Below, piece by piece: positions 31,513 to 40,494 of a stretch of 64,000 nucleotides of DNA; the first letter of the stretch is position 1; each line of letters opens with the position of its first letter. The stretch lies in the NCBI RefSeq assembly GCF_900104185.1, contig NZ_FNIZ01000003.1, positions 248,001 through 312,000 of the forward strand, in the 5' to 3' direction. Source of the DNA: Halobacillus aidingensis. Its GTDB lineage: Bacteria; Bacillota; Bacilli; Bacillales; Halobacillaceae. The notes beneath the pieces are model-generated. The model made no database searches. It saw only the letters and a list, made by a program, of their open reading frames with translations, and had not been told where the DNA came from. A program made the position numbers and the translations under genes.

Positions 31513-32427
31513 TTAGTTTATATTGGAAACGTGGATTTCAGTCAGCAACCGTTCTACATCTTCTTTTTGACAAAGGTCATCCTGAAAAGCTGTGGCACTT
31601 CCTGAAGCCACACCATAACGGAAAGCTTGTTCAATTGGTTCGTCTTTTTCCAGTCCTGCTAGAAAACCCGATACAACGGAATCTCCCGCTCCGACAGAGT
31701 TTTTCACATGACCTTGAGGTACATTGGCGAACATTTCCTGGTTTCGCCCCACATAAACAGCGCCCTCTCCGCCCATGGATACAATGACGTGCTCAACGCC
31801 TTGTTGGATTAACTTCCTTCCGTAAAGGGCTGCCTTTTCTTTTGTATCTATCTCAACGTTGAAAAGCTCACCCAATTCATGATGGTTCGGTTTCAATAGG
31901 AAGAGCGGGTGGCCGAGCAATTGTTCCAATGCTTTCCCTGACGTATCGGCAACGACTTTTGTTCCATTTTCAGCACAGATTGAAGCCATGGTTATATAAA
32001 AGTCGGACGGCAGGGAAGAGGGAAGACTTCCTGCTAGTACAAGTGTGTCTTTATTTGAAAGGTTTTTCACTTGCTCTAAAAGTTCTTCCTGTAAAGGTTC
32101 TGATATTTCCGCTCCAGGGCCGTTGATTTCTGTTTCGTTGTTACTTTTCAACTTCACGTTTACTCTTGTCGTTTGTGATGTTTCGATAAAAGCATGGTCA
32201 ATGGCTTCCTGATTTAAAAACTGTTGGACAAAAGCACCTGTAAAGCCGCCGATATACCCGAGCGCTTTGGTTTTGACACCAAGGCGGTTCATGACACGAG
32301 AAACGTTTATGCCTTTCCCCCCAGGGTAATAGAAGGTTTCTTTTGCCCGGTTCAAAGCCCCTGCTTCAAATGCTTCAACGTTCATGATGTAATCGATGGA
32401 AGGGTTTAATGTACACGTGTAAATCAT
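31513..32427 (-). CDS. fruK: 1-phosphofructokinase FruK
   Basis: FruK (304 aa) phosphorylates fructose-1-phosphate to fructose-1,6-bisphosphate. It is a PfkB/ribokinase-family enzyme with TLNPSIDY at the N-terminus, PGGKGINVSRV near residue 37 and the anion-hole/catalytic GAGDSVVSGF near 248. Its start overlaps the fruR stop by four bases. The product is also the inducer of CggR, which links this operon to the glycolytic operon upstream. Confidence 0.95.
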   Translation of the reverse strand: MIYTCTLNPSIDYIMNVEAFEAGALNRAKETFYYPGGKGINVSRVMNRLGVKTKALGYIGGFTGAFVQQFLNQEAIDHAFIETSQTTRVNVKLKSNNETEINGPGAEISEPLQEELLEQVKNLSNKDTLVLAGSLPSSLPSDFYITMASICAENGTKVVADTSGKALEQLLGHPLFLLKPNHHELGELFNVEIDTKEKAALYGRKLIQQGVEHVIVSMGGEGAVYVGRNQEMFANVPQGHVKNSVGAGDSVVSGFLAGLEKDEPIEQAFRYGVASGSATAFQDDLCQKEDVERLLTEIHVSNIN

Positions 32428-33173
32428 GTTGTCACAACCTTTATATTCGTTTTCTTACGATAGTCTTCAATTGATGCACCATTATAATCTGTAATGATTT
32501 CTGCTTCTGATAGATTAGAGAACTTCATGAAAGCGACCTTCTCAAATTTGGAATGATCGGCAAGGACGTAACGATTCTTCGATAAGTTCAACGTCATCTG
32601 TTTAATCGCCGCTTCTTCGGGATCGGGTGTTGTGTACCCATCCTGCAGGGTGACTCCGTTCGCTCCCATGAAACATTGGTCGAAGCGGTATTGTTGAAGG
32701 TTTTGAATCGCACCGGCTCCGACGACCGCGCCTGTCTGGTGTTTAACAAGACCGCCAAGGACGTAGGTTTTGATCTGATGGGTGTTCAAGGCATCCAGGT
32801 GACTCAAACCATTCGTTACGACAATGATATTTTTCTCTTTAAGGAAAGGAATCATTTCAAAAGTGGTCGAACCAGCATCAATGAAAATACAGTCTCCCTC
32901 CTGCACCAGGGAAGCGGCGAATTGGGCGATCGCTTGTTTTTCGCTGTGAAACTTTGTGACTTTTTCCCTCATTGTCGGTTCTTCACTCGCGGAGCTTCTT
33001 AATGACGCTCCCCCATGGACGCGCCTTAAGAGTCCTTGTTCTTCCAACTGATCTAAATCACGGCGGATGGTCGATTCTGATGCACCTGTCACTTCAACTA
33101 AACGTTTGATTTTGGATGTATGATCGTTTTTGACTGTTTTTAATATAAGTTGTTGGCGTTCTGGTGTAAGCAC
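32424..33173 (-). CDS. fruR: DeoR-family repressor of the fru operon
   Basis: The 249-residue protein has the DeoR helix-turn-helix (about residues 18-50, VTGASESTIRRDLDQLE, RRVHGGA) and a sugar-phosphate sensor domain with IFIDAGSTTFEM near 95 and the late ILADHSKF. As first gene of fruR-fruK-fruA it should repress the operon and respond to fructose-1-phosphate. Direct repeats upstream (33226-33281) are candidate operators. Confidence 0.93.
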   Translation of the reverse strand: MLTPERQQLILKTVKNDHTSKIKRLVEVTGASESTIRRDLDQLEEQGLLRRVHGGASLRSSASEEPTMREKVTKFHSEKQAIAQFAASLVQEGDCIFIDAGSTTFEMIPFLKEKNIIVVTNGLSHLDALNTHQIKTYVLGGLVKHQTGAVVGAGAIQNLQQYRFDQCFMGANGVTLQDGYTTPDPEEAAIKQMTLNLSKNRYVLADHSKFEKVAFMKFSNLSEAEIITDYNGASIEDYRKKTNIKVVTT

Positions 33174-33199
33174 GTTCCTACACTCCTTGCATGTCTTCT

Positions 33200-33281
33200 A
33201 TATTTATAATAAAAGAAAACCCTTACAAAAATCAACCATAAACTTTCAAAATCAATCAAAACCATTCATAACTGTTCAAAG
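33200..33281 (-). promoter_or_regulatory. fruR promoter region with candidate FruR direct repeats and a weak cre site
   Basis: On the minus strand two similar stretches, each TTTGAA(ca/a)GTTTATG followed by TGGTTTT-like bases, lie about 28 bp apart at 33226-33281, as expected for a DeoR-type operator. Downstream TTGTAA and an AT-rich -10 (TAAATA) form a plausible promoter. TGTAAGGGTTTTCT at 33214-33227 differs from the CcpA consensus TGWAANCGNTNWCA at two positions. Confidence 0.5.
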
Positions 33282-33468
33282 ATGAGCAGGTGGAATAAGA
33301 TTAAGATTTTATATCACCCTTATAAGAAGCGGTCCGTACCCAAAGAATCTTCTGCAAAAATAATTTGTCCTTTCTATCATTAAATAAGTTTTATTTCCTA
33401 TACGACATTCTCTTTTTTTCAGTTCGTCCGTTACCTGTGTATAAACCTTTTATGAATTTAGAATAAGC

Positions 33469-33497
33469 TTGCTGATGAAAGGCTTTTATGCTACATT
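33469..33497 (+). promoter_or_regulatory. Putative secG promoter
   Basis: TTGCTG and TACATT are separated by 17 bp, about 40 bp upstream of the secG ATG. The remaining bases of 33282-33468 are AT-rich with no recognisable gene. Confidence 0.5.
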
Positions 33498-33539
33498 TAA
33501 ACTAGTTATCTGTACGTTTTTAGGAGGTGTGGGCACATC

Positions 33540-33773
33540 ATGGAAACACTTGCAATTACTTTACTAACCATCAACACGATTGCAATGATCGTCCTTGTAC
33601 TATTGCAATCCGGAAAGAGTGCCGGTCTTTCAGGAGCGATTTCTGGCGGAGCGGAACAACTATTTGGGAAGCAGAAAGCACGGGGAATTGACGCAGTGTT
33701 GCACAAAGCAACGGTAGTAACAGGCGTTCTTTTCTTTGTTTTAGCTTTCTTAACTGCATATATCCTCGGTTAA
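33540..33773 (+). CDS. secG: Preprotein translocase subunit SecG
   Basis: SecG (77 aa) is the small partner of SecYE in the general secretion channel. It has two membrane helices (about residues 3-22 and 55-76) joined by the conserved loop [21 protein letters not shown], here seen as [12 protein letters not shown] and GGAEQLFG. Its place before the carboxylesterase and rnr is conserved in bacilli. Its own terminator follows immediately. Confidence 0.95.
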   Translation: METLAITLLTINTIAMIVLVLLQSGKSAGLSGAISGGAEQLFGKQKARGIDAVLHKATVVTGVLFFVLAFLTAYILG

Positions 33774-33780
33774 TCAAAAA

Positions 33781-33815
33781 AACTGCGCTTCATAAAATGA
33801 AGCGCAGTTTTTTAT
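33781..33815 (+). terminator. Terminator after secG
   Basis: AACTGCGCTTCAT and ATGAAGCGCAGTT pair perfectly around three or four A and are followed by T residues. Confidence 0.93.
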
Positions 33816-33843
33816 GTTCTCCTAATTCAAATCTCAACTAGCG

Positions 33844-34472
33844 CTAAAGCTCCTGATTGTGGAAGGCTCAGTTTCGAGATAACCGGGCTTCGTTTGCCGT
33901 ATTTGGAGTCAGGGGTGGTTGGGAAGCCACTCGCTTTCCTATGGGGGAGCGCCGAGCTTCCTCGGACTGCGTCCTGCGGGATCTCGCCTATCTCCTTCTC
34001 CCACGGGAGTCTCGCAGCTTCTCAACCACCCCATTCCACGTAAGGAAGAAACGAACCCCTAAACCGAGAGGGAGTGTCTCCCACTCTTCCCTCCTAAGCA
34101 CGGATAAAGCGCTCTTTATCAGGCTTTTATTTTCTGAATTCAGGCTGGGGAGAGTGATTATTATCCACTTACCTTAATCATACAAGCTGATTTTTCCAGA
34201 AGTGGTTTCGAGAATCTTACATTGCAAAGGGGCGGAGGGGAATGGGGAGACTCCTGCAGGAAAAAAGTGCTTGGTGAGACCCCGCAGAGCGAAGCTCGAG
34301 GAGGCTCAAGAGAATAGAGGAAGTTCGATTAAGTTCGGCACGTCCTGTGCCAACATCGAACGACCCCACTTCGTGTGGGGCCCCGCGGAAAGCGATTCAT
34401 TCCCCGCAGCCCCATCCATTCAAAAAACATCTCGAAACTGAGTCTTAAAGAATCCTGCCATTTAGTTAAATA
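33844..34472. repeat. Intergenic element R2 of the GACTCAGTTTCGAG family (A-B orientation)
   Basis: The 629-bp element fills the gap between secG and est. From left it has the TAAAGCTCC flank, the terminal repeat GGCTCAGTTTCGAGA, the A half-unit ending in GAAACGAACCC, and a centre with the small hairpin GATAAAGCGCTCTTTATC. The B half-unit (from AAGTGGTTTCGAGA), the inverted terminal repeat TCTCGAAACTGAGTCTT and the AATCCTGCCAT flank complete it. About 73 bp at 34309-34381 are an extra insertion, without which it matches the ~555-bp length of R3 and R4. It has no credible ORF. Confidence 0.85.
34309..34381. repeat. Nested double-hairpin insertion within R2
   Basis: Compared with R3 and R4, the B half-unit is interrupted between GAGGAGGCTCA and CCCGCGGAAAGCGA. 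The insert folds into two adjacent hairpins: GTTCGAT/ATCGAAC enclosing GGCAC/GTGCC, then CCCCAC/GTGGGG. It has no coding capacity and looks like a second small mobile or structured repeat. Confidence 0.6.
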
Positions 34473-34598
34473 ATAAGGGTACAAGGTTATTGAGGTTCAA
34501 AATGTGCCAGGGCAACTTAATTTTGGTAAAATAGAATACATTGCACTTTAGAATGAAATCTTAAAAACAGGACATAGATGAAGTAAGGAGAGAATGAC

Positions 34599-35342
34599 AT
34601 GAAAATTAAACAACCTCAGCCATTTACGTTTGAGGAAGGAGAACGTGCGGTATTATTACTACATGGTTTTACTGGTCACTCTGCCGATGTGCGGATGCTT
34701 GGCCGGTTTTTACAAAAGCACGGCTATACGACACATGCACCTATTTATGCAGGGCATGGACAAGAGCTTGAGGCATTGATCGAGGCAAGGCCTGAAGATT
34801 GGTGGGCGGATGTTCAAAACGCCTTGAACCATTTGCGCGAGCTTGGGTATGAGAAAATTGCTGTCGCCGGATTGTCACTTGGAGGCGTCCTTGGCCTGAA
34901 ACTTGCTTATTCGGAACCAATCAAAGGAATCATTACGATGTGTTCCCCGATGTTTTTTGACAATGAGAAACAATTAACCCAAGGTTTTGAATTCAAAGCA
35001 AGGCAGTATAAACAACTAGAAGGAAAAGATAAAGAAACTATCGATCGCGAAGTAGAGGAGCTTCTGGATGAATCAAAAGAGATGTTCAAGCAGTTGGGCG
35101 GATTTATTACAGAGGTTCATGACGAAGTCGATCAAATTTATACTCCTACCTTTGTTGTACAAGCAGAAAATGATGAAATGATTAACACAGAAAGTGCAAA
35201 CTATATTTATGAACAAGTAGAAGCTGATCAAAAAGATATTAAATGGTACAAAAACTCTGGTCACGTGATCACAATGGATAAGGAAAAAGAGCAGCTGCAC
35301 GAAGACGTCCTCGCTTTCCTAGAGTCTCTGGACTGGTCATGA
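34599..35342 (+). CDS. est: Alpha/beta-hydrolase carboxylesterase (Est/YvaK-like)
   Basis: The 247-residue enzyme hydrolyses carboxylic esters. The oxyanion-hole LLHGFTGHS is near residue 22, the nucleophile is in GLSLGG near 93, the aspartate in AENDEMI near 192 and the histidine in NSGHVIT near 223. AAGGAGAG precedes the ATG. Its place between secG and rnr is conserved in Bacillus, where B. subtilis YvaK is the counterpart. R2 separates it from secG, so it must have its own promoter. Confidence 0.92.
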   Translation: MKIKQPQPFTFEEGERAVLLLHGFTGHSADVRMLGRFLQKHGYTTHAPIYAGHGQELEALIEARPEDWWADVQNALNHLRELGYEKIAVAGLSLGGVLGLKLAYSEPIKGIITMCSPMFFDNEKQLTQGFEFKARQYKQLEGKDKETIDREVEELLDESKEMFKQLGGFITEVHDEVDQIYTPTFVVQAENDEMINTESANYIYEQVEADQKDIKWYKNSGHVITMDKEKEQLHEDVLAFLESLDWS

Positions 35343-35382
35343 CGCCGGAGTCTTGTCCTTCATTTAAAAGGAGGTAAGACAA

Positions 35383-37668
35383 TTGAGTATAGAGTTAAAA
35401 CAGCAAATTTTAGACTTTTTCAAAGAAACAGCATCAAAACCACTATCTGTACAAGAACTTGAAGAGACATTAGAACTTGGGAGTTCTGATGAATTCAAGG
35501 ACCTCATGAAGGTACTGAATGAGCTTGAGGAAGAGGGAGAGCTTGTGCGGACGCGTAAAAACCGCTTTGGTCTTCCGGAGAAGATGAACCTGATTCGAGG
35601 ACGTATTCAAATGCATGCGAAAGGCTTCGCTTTTCTAATCCCTGATGAGGAAGACAAGGATGATGTGTACATTCATCATTCCGACCTTCATTCAGCCATG
35701 AACAATGATAAAGTTCTCGTCCGTATTGAAAAACGGAAAGAGGATGGGACGCGGCCGGAAGGTACGGTCATCCGTATTTTGGAAAGGGCCACGACGCGTG
35801 TCGTTGGAACATATGAATCCAGCCGCAATTTCGGTTTTGTCATTGCCGATGATAAGCGGATTCCAAATGATATCTTCATTCCGAAGAGTCAGAACAATGG
35901 CGCCATCGATGGACATAAAGTGATCGTGAATATAACGAAGTTCCCGGAAGATCGTATGAGTGCTGAAGGGGAAATCGTAGAAATTCTCGGCCATAAAAAT
36001 GACCCTGGCATTGATATCATCTCCATCATTTATAAGCATGGCATCAAAGTGGACTTTCCTGAGGAAGTGTTGCAACAAGCGGCAGACACGCCGGATGAAA
36101 TCCACCCAGATGAAATCAAAAACCGCCGCGATCTGCGTGATGAAATGATCGTTACGATTGATGGAGCGGACGCTAAGGACCTTGATGATGCCGTCATGGT
36201 CAAAAAGCTTGATAACGGCAACTATAAACTCGGCGTTTCCATTGCTGATGTCACCTATTATGTTGAAGAAGGCTCTCCGATCGATCAGGAAGCGAGGGAA
36301 CGTGCGACGAGTGTGTATTTAGTGGATCGTGTTATTCCAATGATCCCGCACCGTTTATCCAACGGGATCTGTTCCTTGAATCCACAAGTGGATCGTCTGA
36401 CATTGACTTGTGAAATGGAAATCAACAGCCATGGAGAAGTCGTGAACCACGAAATTTTCCAAAGTGTCATTAAGACCAATGAACGAATGACCTATAAAGA
36501 TGTGAACAGCATTTTACAGGACGAAGATCCTGAATTGATCAAAAAATATGAAGAGCTTGTGCCGATGTTCAGAGATATGGAGAAGCTGGCGAGTATTTTG
36601 AGAGGAAAAAGAATGGGTCGCGGAGCCATTGATTTTGACTTTAAAGAAGCCGGAGTGGTCGTTGATGAAGAAGGTAAAGCTGTCGATGTCCGCTTGCGTG
36701 AGCGTTCTGTCGCAGAGCGTTTGATTGAAGAATTCATGTTGGCTGCGAACGAAACTGTAGCTGAACATTTCCACTGGATGGATGTTCCGTTCATTCACCG
36801 TATTCACCAGGATCCGGATGAAGATAAGCTCCAGAACTTTTTTGAGTTTGTTGCCAATATGGGGTATTCAGTAAAAGGAACGGCCGATAATGTGCATCCG
36901 CAGGCTTTACAGAAGGTGCTGGAAGAAGTTAAGGGCACACAGGAAGATATGATTATCTCGAAACTGATGCTGCGTTCCATGCAGCAGGCGAAGTATGACC
37001 CTCAAGGTCTCGGTCACTTCGGATTGGCCACAGATTTCTACACTCACTTCACTTCCCCGATCCGTCGGTATCCGGACTTGATCGTCCACCGTCTGATCCG
37101 CACTTACTTGGTTGAAGAGAAGCTGGATTACAAGACACGGAAACATTGGAAAGATCAAATGCCTGAAATCGCCCGCCATTCTTCAGAAATGGAACGAGCG
37201 GCAGTGGATGCAGAACGAGAAACGGATGATTTGAAAAAGGCAGAATTCATGCAGGATAAAATCGGAGAAGAATATGAAGGTGTTATCAGTTCAGTGACCA
37301 GCTTTGGAATGTTCGTCGAACTTCCGAACACCGTTGAAGGACTGGTGCACGTTAGTACATTGACCGACGATTATTATCATTACCATGAAAAGCAATATGC
37401 CATGATTGGTGAACGCACAGGGAATGTTTACCGTATCGGCGATGAAGTAACCATCAAGGTTACGAATGTCAATATTGATGAGCGAGTGGTTGATTTCGAA
37501 ATTGATGGCATGAAACCGAGGAAAGAACGGAAACGCCCAGAGCGTCCGAAACAGATCAAGTCCAAAGGACCGGATCGCAAAAAAGAGAAGAAGAAAAACA
37601 AACAAAAAGGGAACAAACCTTTTTACAGAAACAAGGGCGTTAAAAAAGGAAGCAAAAAGAAAAAATAA
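35383..37668 (+). CDS. rnr: Ribonuclease R
   Basis: RNase R (761 aa) is a processive 3'-5' exoribonuclease able to digest structured RNA. It cooperates with tmRNA and SmpB, encoded nearby, to remove faulty mRNA. An N-terminal winged-helix and cold-shock domains precede the RNB domain (about 250-585, metal-binding [12 protein letters not shown] near 262). An S1 domain (about 635-715) and a Lys/Arg-rich tail follow. The TTG start is supported by AAGGAGGT seven bases upstream. Confidence 0.97.
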   Translation: MSIELKQQILDFFKETASKPLSVQELEETLELGSSDEFKDLMKVLNELEEEGELVRTRKNRFGLPEKMNLIRGRIQMHAKGFAFLIPDEEDKDDVYIHHSDLHSAMNNDKVLVRIEKRKEDGTRPEGTVIRILERATTRVVGTYESSRNFGFVIADDKRIPNDIFIPKSQNNGAIDGHKVIVNITKFPEDRMSAEGEIVEILGHKNDPGIDIISIIYKHGIKVDFPEEVLQQAADTPDEIHPDEIKNRRDLRDEMIVTIDGADAKDLDDAVMVKKLDNGNYKLGVSIADVTYYVEEGSPIDQEARERATSVYLVDRVIPMIPHRLSNGICSLNPQVDRLTLTCEMEINSHGEVVNHEIFQSVIKTNERMTYKDVNSILQDEDPELIKKYEELVPMFRDMEKLASILRGKRMGRGAIDFDFKEAGVVVDEEGKAVDVRLRERSVAERLIEEFMLAANETVAEHFHWMDVPFIHRIHQDPDEDKLQNFFEFVANMGYSVKGTADNVHPQALQKVLEEVKGTQEDMIISKLMLRSMQQAKYDPQGLGHFGLATDFYTHFTSPIRRYPDLIVHRLIRTYLVEEKLDYKTRKHWKDQMPEIARHSSEMERAAVDAERETDDLKKAEFMQDKIGEEYEGVISSVTSFGMFVELPNTVEGLVHVSTLTDDYYHYHEKQYAMIGERTGNVYRIGDEVTIKVTNVNIDERVVDFEIDGMKPRKERKRPERPKQIKSKGPDRKKEKKKNKQKGNKPFYRNKGVKKGSKKKK

Positions 37669-37671
37669 GAA

Positions 37672-37701
37672 AAACGCGCGAAATCATTCGCGCGTTTTTT
37701 A
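37672..37701. terminator. Bidirectional terminator after rnr
   Basis: AAACGCGCGAA pairs with TTCGCGCGTTT around a small loop, with A and T runs outside. It serves rnr and the convergent Tad2-like gene. Confidence 0.92.
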
Positions 37702-37709
37702 GTGAAGTT

Positions 37710-38129
37710 TTATGCACTGATCGTATTTTGAACAGTGGCTACATCTTGTTCATTCAAATAGCGTGCCGAATTGGTAAGGTCCAGATTTACGAAACGGGAC
37801 CACTGAGACAATTCATCGGCTTCCACGAGGTGGTTATTCATGATGCTGCCTCCGTTTTCAGCGCAAATGTGATAAGAAACAAAAAGTTTCCCCTGCATCA
37901 ATTCGCGATCGTGAGAGACAGATACGATTGTCCATTGATCTTTATCTGTTTGTTCCCAATCAGATGCGAGGGCATCTTCTGTCGTTAAGGAATAAAAAGT
38001 AGGTTCATTATGATCAAAGAAAACAATTTTCCCTTTTTCATCTTTTACGATATATCCGGAACTCTTCCATGTATGACGTTCCAAAGCATGACCTTCATCT
38101 AACAGCTGTACGGCTTGCATAAAGTTCAT
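37710..38129 (-). CDS. DUF2829/Tad2-like N-terminal domain protein
   Basis: The first 60 of 139 residues follow the pattern of the DUF2829/Thoeris anti-defence Tad2-like domain. They begin MNFMQAVQLLDEGHALERHTW, seen here as FMQAVQLLDEG, then R-x-x-W-K-S-S, and later DALASDWEQ with the Asp-Trp end. Phage Tad2 proteins of about 90 residues sequester signalling molecules of the Thoeris immune system. This protein has an additional C-terminal 75 residues I do not recognise. No phage genes surround it, so a housekeeping function is equally possible. The domain call is from pattern recognition only. Confidence 0.5.
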   Translation of the reverse strand: MNFMQAVQLLDEGHALERHTWKSSGYIVKDEKGKIVFFDHNEPTFYSLTTEDALASDWEQTDKDQWTIVSVSHDRELMQGKLFVSYHICAENGGSIMNNHLVEADELSQWSRFVNLDLTNSARYLNEQDVATVQNTISA

Positions 38130-38216
38130 AGTCTTTAATCCTTTCTTGCGTTAAAATTTTTCCTTAGAGGATTCTAAATACTATGAAGGAGCTTGTCAAT
38201 ATATGCAGGAGAATTT

Positions 38217-39089
38217 TCATAATTGTGGCTTTTTCCAAGAGCCATAAAGAATCCATGGTTCCTGGACATCATAGGCGGTCAGTTCAGGAATGTTCTTAAA
38301 TCCCTGGTCGGAAAAATCAATCCAGCAACCGACATTATCCGGGTTGTTATTCCAATGATGGAGGATGGTTTCAAACAAGCCGGTTTGAGCATAATGATCG
38401 TCCCAAAAGTATTTGACATGAGAATAATCGTATTTTTTTGTATCATTTTTTATGATGACAAACCGGCTTTGATCGGGATTCTCAAAAAAGGAGCAAACCT
38501 GTAAATAATCATCGGTGAATAGAGCCTCGTCAAAAGGGAAGGGATAGTAGCATTCGTATGGAAAAGTTCCTAAGGAGTTTTCTTCCAAACCGGTCAACAG
38601 GCCGCGCTTTCTTTTTAAATCATGGACAGGATTCCATACAGGACCTGGCGTATGTCCTGTCAACAAATCGGGGCGTTTTAAAATCAGGTAATGTATGATT
38701 GGCCCTTGATCGATCCCGAGTTTTTCAAGGACACGTCTTGCAGGTAAATTTCCAAGGTGTGTATTTGCGCCGATCCAGCTTACTCTTGGATCTCTTCTCA
38801 ATTGATTAACGACAGGCTTGAGTAACTCGGTGGCGTTTCCTTTCATATGAAAGCGGCGATCACTTCGCAGCCGGCCGAGCATAGCGAATTTATCCTGACC
38901 AAATAAGCTGTAGCCGCCAACAGCAAGCATCCGTCCATTTTGAAAGAGTCCGAAGAGTTCATGACTGTCAGAAGTGATGAGACGATCAAAAATCCGTACC
39001 ACATAGTCGTCTTCTATCCCTGTATCCATTTCTTTGAGGGCGGGGTAGTCTTCTATCGTTAATGGTTTTACGTTCATGACTTGTTCCAT
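38217..39089 (-). CDS. GNAT-family N-acetyltransferase
   Basis: The 290-residue protein has a GNAT-like core in its first 150 residues, with LFQNGRMLAVGGYSLFG (strand pair) and GNLPARRVLEKLG for acetyl-CoA-type binding. A 140-residue C-terminal part without recognised motifs follows. The ATG at 39089 is preceded by AAGGAG at eight bases, while the longer frame upstream lacks a site. The substrate is unknown. It is divergent from smpB. Confidence 0.65.
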   Translation of the reverse strand: MEQVMNVKPLTIEDYPALKEMDTGIEDDYVVRIFDRLITSDSHELFGLFQNGRMLAVGGYSLFGQDKFAMLGRLRSDRRFHMKGNATELLKPVVNQLRRDPRVSWIGANTHLGNLPARRVLEKLGIDQGPIIHYLILKRPDLLTGHTPGPVWNPVHDLKRKRGLLTGLEENSLGTFPYECYYPFPFDEALFTDDYLQVCSFFENPDQSRFVIIKNDTKKYDYSHVKYFWDDHYAQTGLFETILHHWNNNPDNVGCWIDFSDQGFKNIPELTAYDVQEPWILYGSWKKPQL

Positions 39090-39189
39090 TCGTTGTATCT
39101 CCTTTATCAAGCATGTGCAACTTAATATTCTCACACGCTGACAGAAAAAGTCTATTCAGACAGATCAGATTTCATCCGTTTGATATCAA

Positions 39190-39218
39190 TTGGAAATGAC
39201 AATGAGTTTTGGTACAAT
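39190..39218 (+). promoter_or_regulatory. smpB promoter
   Basis: TTGGAA and TACAAT are 17 bp apart. They overlap what would be the N-terminal codons of a longer smpB frame, which supports the shorter start at 39247. Confidence 0.65.
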
Positions 39219-39246
39219 GAAGGGACGCAACAGAGGAGGAAAAGGT

Positions 39247-39711
39247 ATGCCAAGAGGACATGGAAAAACGTTAGCTCAAAATAAAAAAGCCCGTCACGAT
39301 TTTGCCATAGAAGAAACATTTGAAGCAGGAATCGTTTTACAGGGGACAGAAATCAAATCGATCCGTAATGGACGTTTGAACTTGAAAGACAGCTTTGCCC
39401 GCATCAATAAAGGGGAAGTGTATTTACACAACATGCACATTTCTCCATACGAGCAGGGGAATATTTACAACCATGAACCAACACGGGCACGTAAGCTGTT
39501 GCTGCACCGAAAGGAAATCAACCAACTGATTGGTCAAACCCAGCAGAAAGGTTATTCTCTAGTTCCATTGAAAGTATATATTAAGAATGGTGTGGCTAAA
39601 GTGCTTGTTGGAGTTGGTCGAGGCAAGAAGAAATATGATAAGCGAGAAGATCTGAAGCGTAAACAACAGAAGCGTGAGATCGACCGTGCAATCAAGGACA
39701 GCCTTCGCTAA
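39247..39711 (+). CDS. smpB: SsrA-binding protein SmpB
   Basis: SmpB (154 aa) binds tmRNA and brings it to stalled ribosomes. The conserved [10 protein letters not shown] near residue 10, [18 protein letters not shown] near 35 and the basic C-terminal tail ([14 protein letters not shown]) that enters the empty mRNA channel are present. The start MPRGHGK matches the family N-terminus and has GAGGAGG upstream. The tmRNA gene follows directly. Confidence 0.97.
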   Translation: MPRGHGKTLAQNKKARHDFAIEETFEAGIVLQGTEIKSIRNGRLNLKDSFARINKGEVYLHNMHISPYEQGNIYNHEPTRARKLLLHRKEINQLIGQTQQKGYSLVPLKVYIKNGVAKVLVGVGRGKKKYDKREDLKRKQQKREIDRAIKDSLR

Positions 39712-39722
39712 TGCATACCCCC

Positions 39723-39750
39723 TTGAAAAATATTATATTTCTGCTATAAT
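39723..39750 (+). promoter_or_regulatory. ssrA promoter
   Basis: TTGAAA and a perfect TATAAT are spaced by 16 bp. The start site would be near 39757, so about 50 bases would be removed from the 5' end during maturation. Confidence 0.8.
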
Positions 39751-39809
39751 AGTATTTGTCGTCAACACGACATGGATTAACAGCTTGACTGTTATCCCTT
39801 AATCCTAAC

Positions 39810-40172
39810 GGGGACGTTACGGATTCGACGGGGATAGGTCGAGCTCGGGTTGCGAGTCGAGCGACGCCTCGTAAAACCGTCATTTGCCTAAATATAACTG
39901 GCGAATCTAACGAAAACCTAGCTGTAGCTGCGTAAGTAGACTATAGCTGATCCTTCCTGGCATCGCCCATGTGCTAGATGAAGGGTCTCAAACTAAAGTG
40001 GGCTACGCGTTTTTCCACCGCCTGAGGAAAAACGAAGAGAACAATCAGGCTAGCTCCTCGGAAGCCTGTTGGTAGGCTGAAGAGGCAGTGAACTATAATA
40101 TATCAACTACACTCGTAGAAGCCCGAGTGCCGATATCTCCGGACGTGGGTTCGACTCCCACCGTCTCCACCA
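39810..40172 (+). ncRNA. ssrA: Transfer-messenger RNA (tmRNA)
   Basis: The 363-base RNA has the tRNA-like ends GGGGACG and CGTCTCC-ACCA, the D-loop-like GGATTCGAC, and the T-arm GTGGGTTCGACTCCCAC. The mRNA-like part resumes at GGC (39900) and encodes GESNENLAVAA before TAA at 39933. With the tRNA-borne alanine the degradation tag is AGESNENLAVAA, three residues shorter than the B. subtilis tag and ending in the ClpXP signal VAA. CCA is encoded. Confidence 0.97.
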
Positions 40173-40195
40173 ATACATACATTGGTGGTTTTTTT
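40165..40195 (+). terminator. Terminator of ssrA
   Basis: CCACCAAT and ATTGGTGG pair around six bases and are followed by seven T. The 5' arm includes the mature tmRNA CCA end. Confidence 0.9.
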
Positions 40196-40358
40196 ATGCT
40201 TTAATTTTCTTTCAAGGGAATGTAACTCCTTCATGATGCCCCCTTAATAAAACCTTCTCCTTCCTTCATACTCATTGCTAAAAATGATTTCCATTCATAA
40301 CTAAGATGAAATTTTTGTATTTATAACAGAATAAATTTGGTAAAATATTCTTAAGGAA

Positions 40359-40414
40359 GCCTTTAGCAAAACGAGCGAAGGAAAAGTATCTTCGAAAAGC
40401 TAGGGTCTTTTTTT
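40359..40414 (+). ncRNA. Nested hairpin with T-run in the uspA leader (candidate attenuator or riboswitch remnant)
   Basis: GCCTTTAGC pairs with GCTAGGGTC and encloses a CGAAG/CTTCG hairpin flanked by A-rich strands; seven T follow. The inner bases GCAAAAC and AAAAGCTAGGGTCT faintly recall the core of c-di-GMP-I riboswitches, but the conserved GACGC and the third stem are missing. It lies about 80 bp before the UspA start and could terminate transcription in the leader. Confidence 0.4.
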
Positions 40415-40425
40415 ATAAGAACACA

Positions 40426-40439
40426 CGGAAGCGTTTTCA
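40426..40439. promoter_or_regulatory. Candidate CcpA (cre) site before uspA
   Basis: CGGAAGCGTTTTCA matches the cre consensus TGWAANCGNTNWCA at 12 of 14 positions, including the central AANCG and WCA. It stands 56 bp before the ATG. Confidence 0.45.
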
Positions 40440-40494
40440 ATTTTATTGTGAAGCTATTCTATTCATAAATATTTCTTTGAAGGAGCGAATTCTA

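Noticed and set aside
40359-40414. A full c-di-GMP-I (GEMM) riboswitch before uspA
   Set aside because: Only fragments of the core resemble the consensus; the GACGC element and the third stem are absent, so it is listed only as a structured leader.
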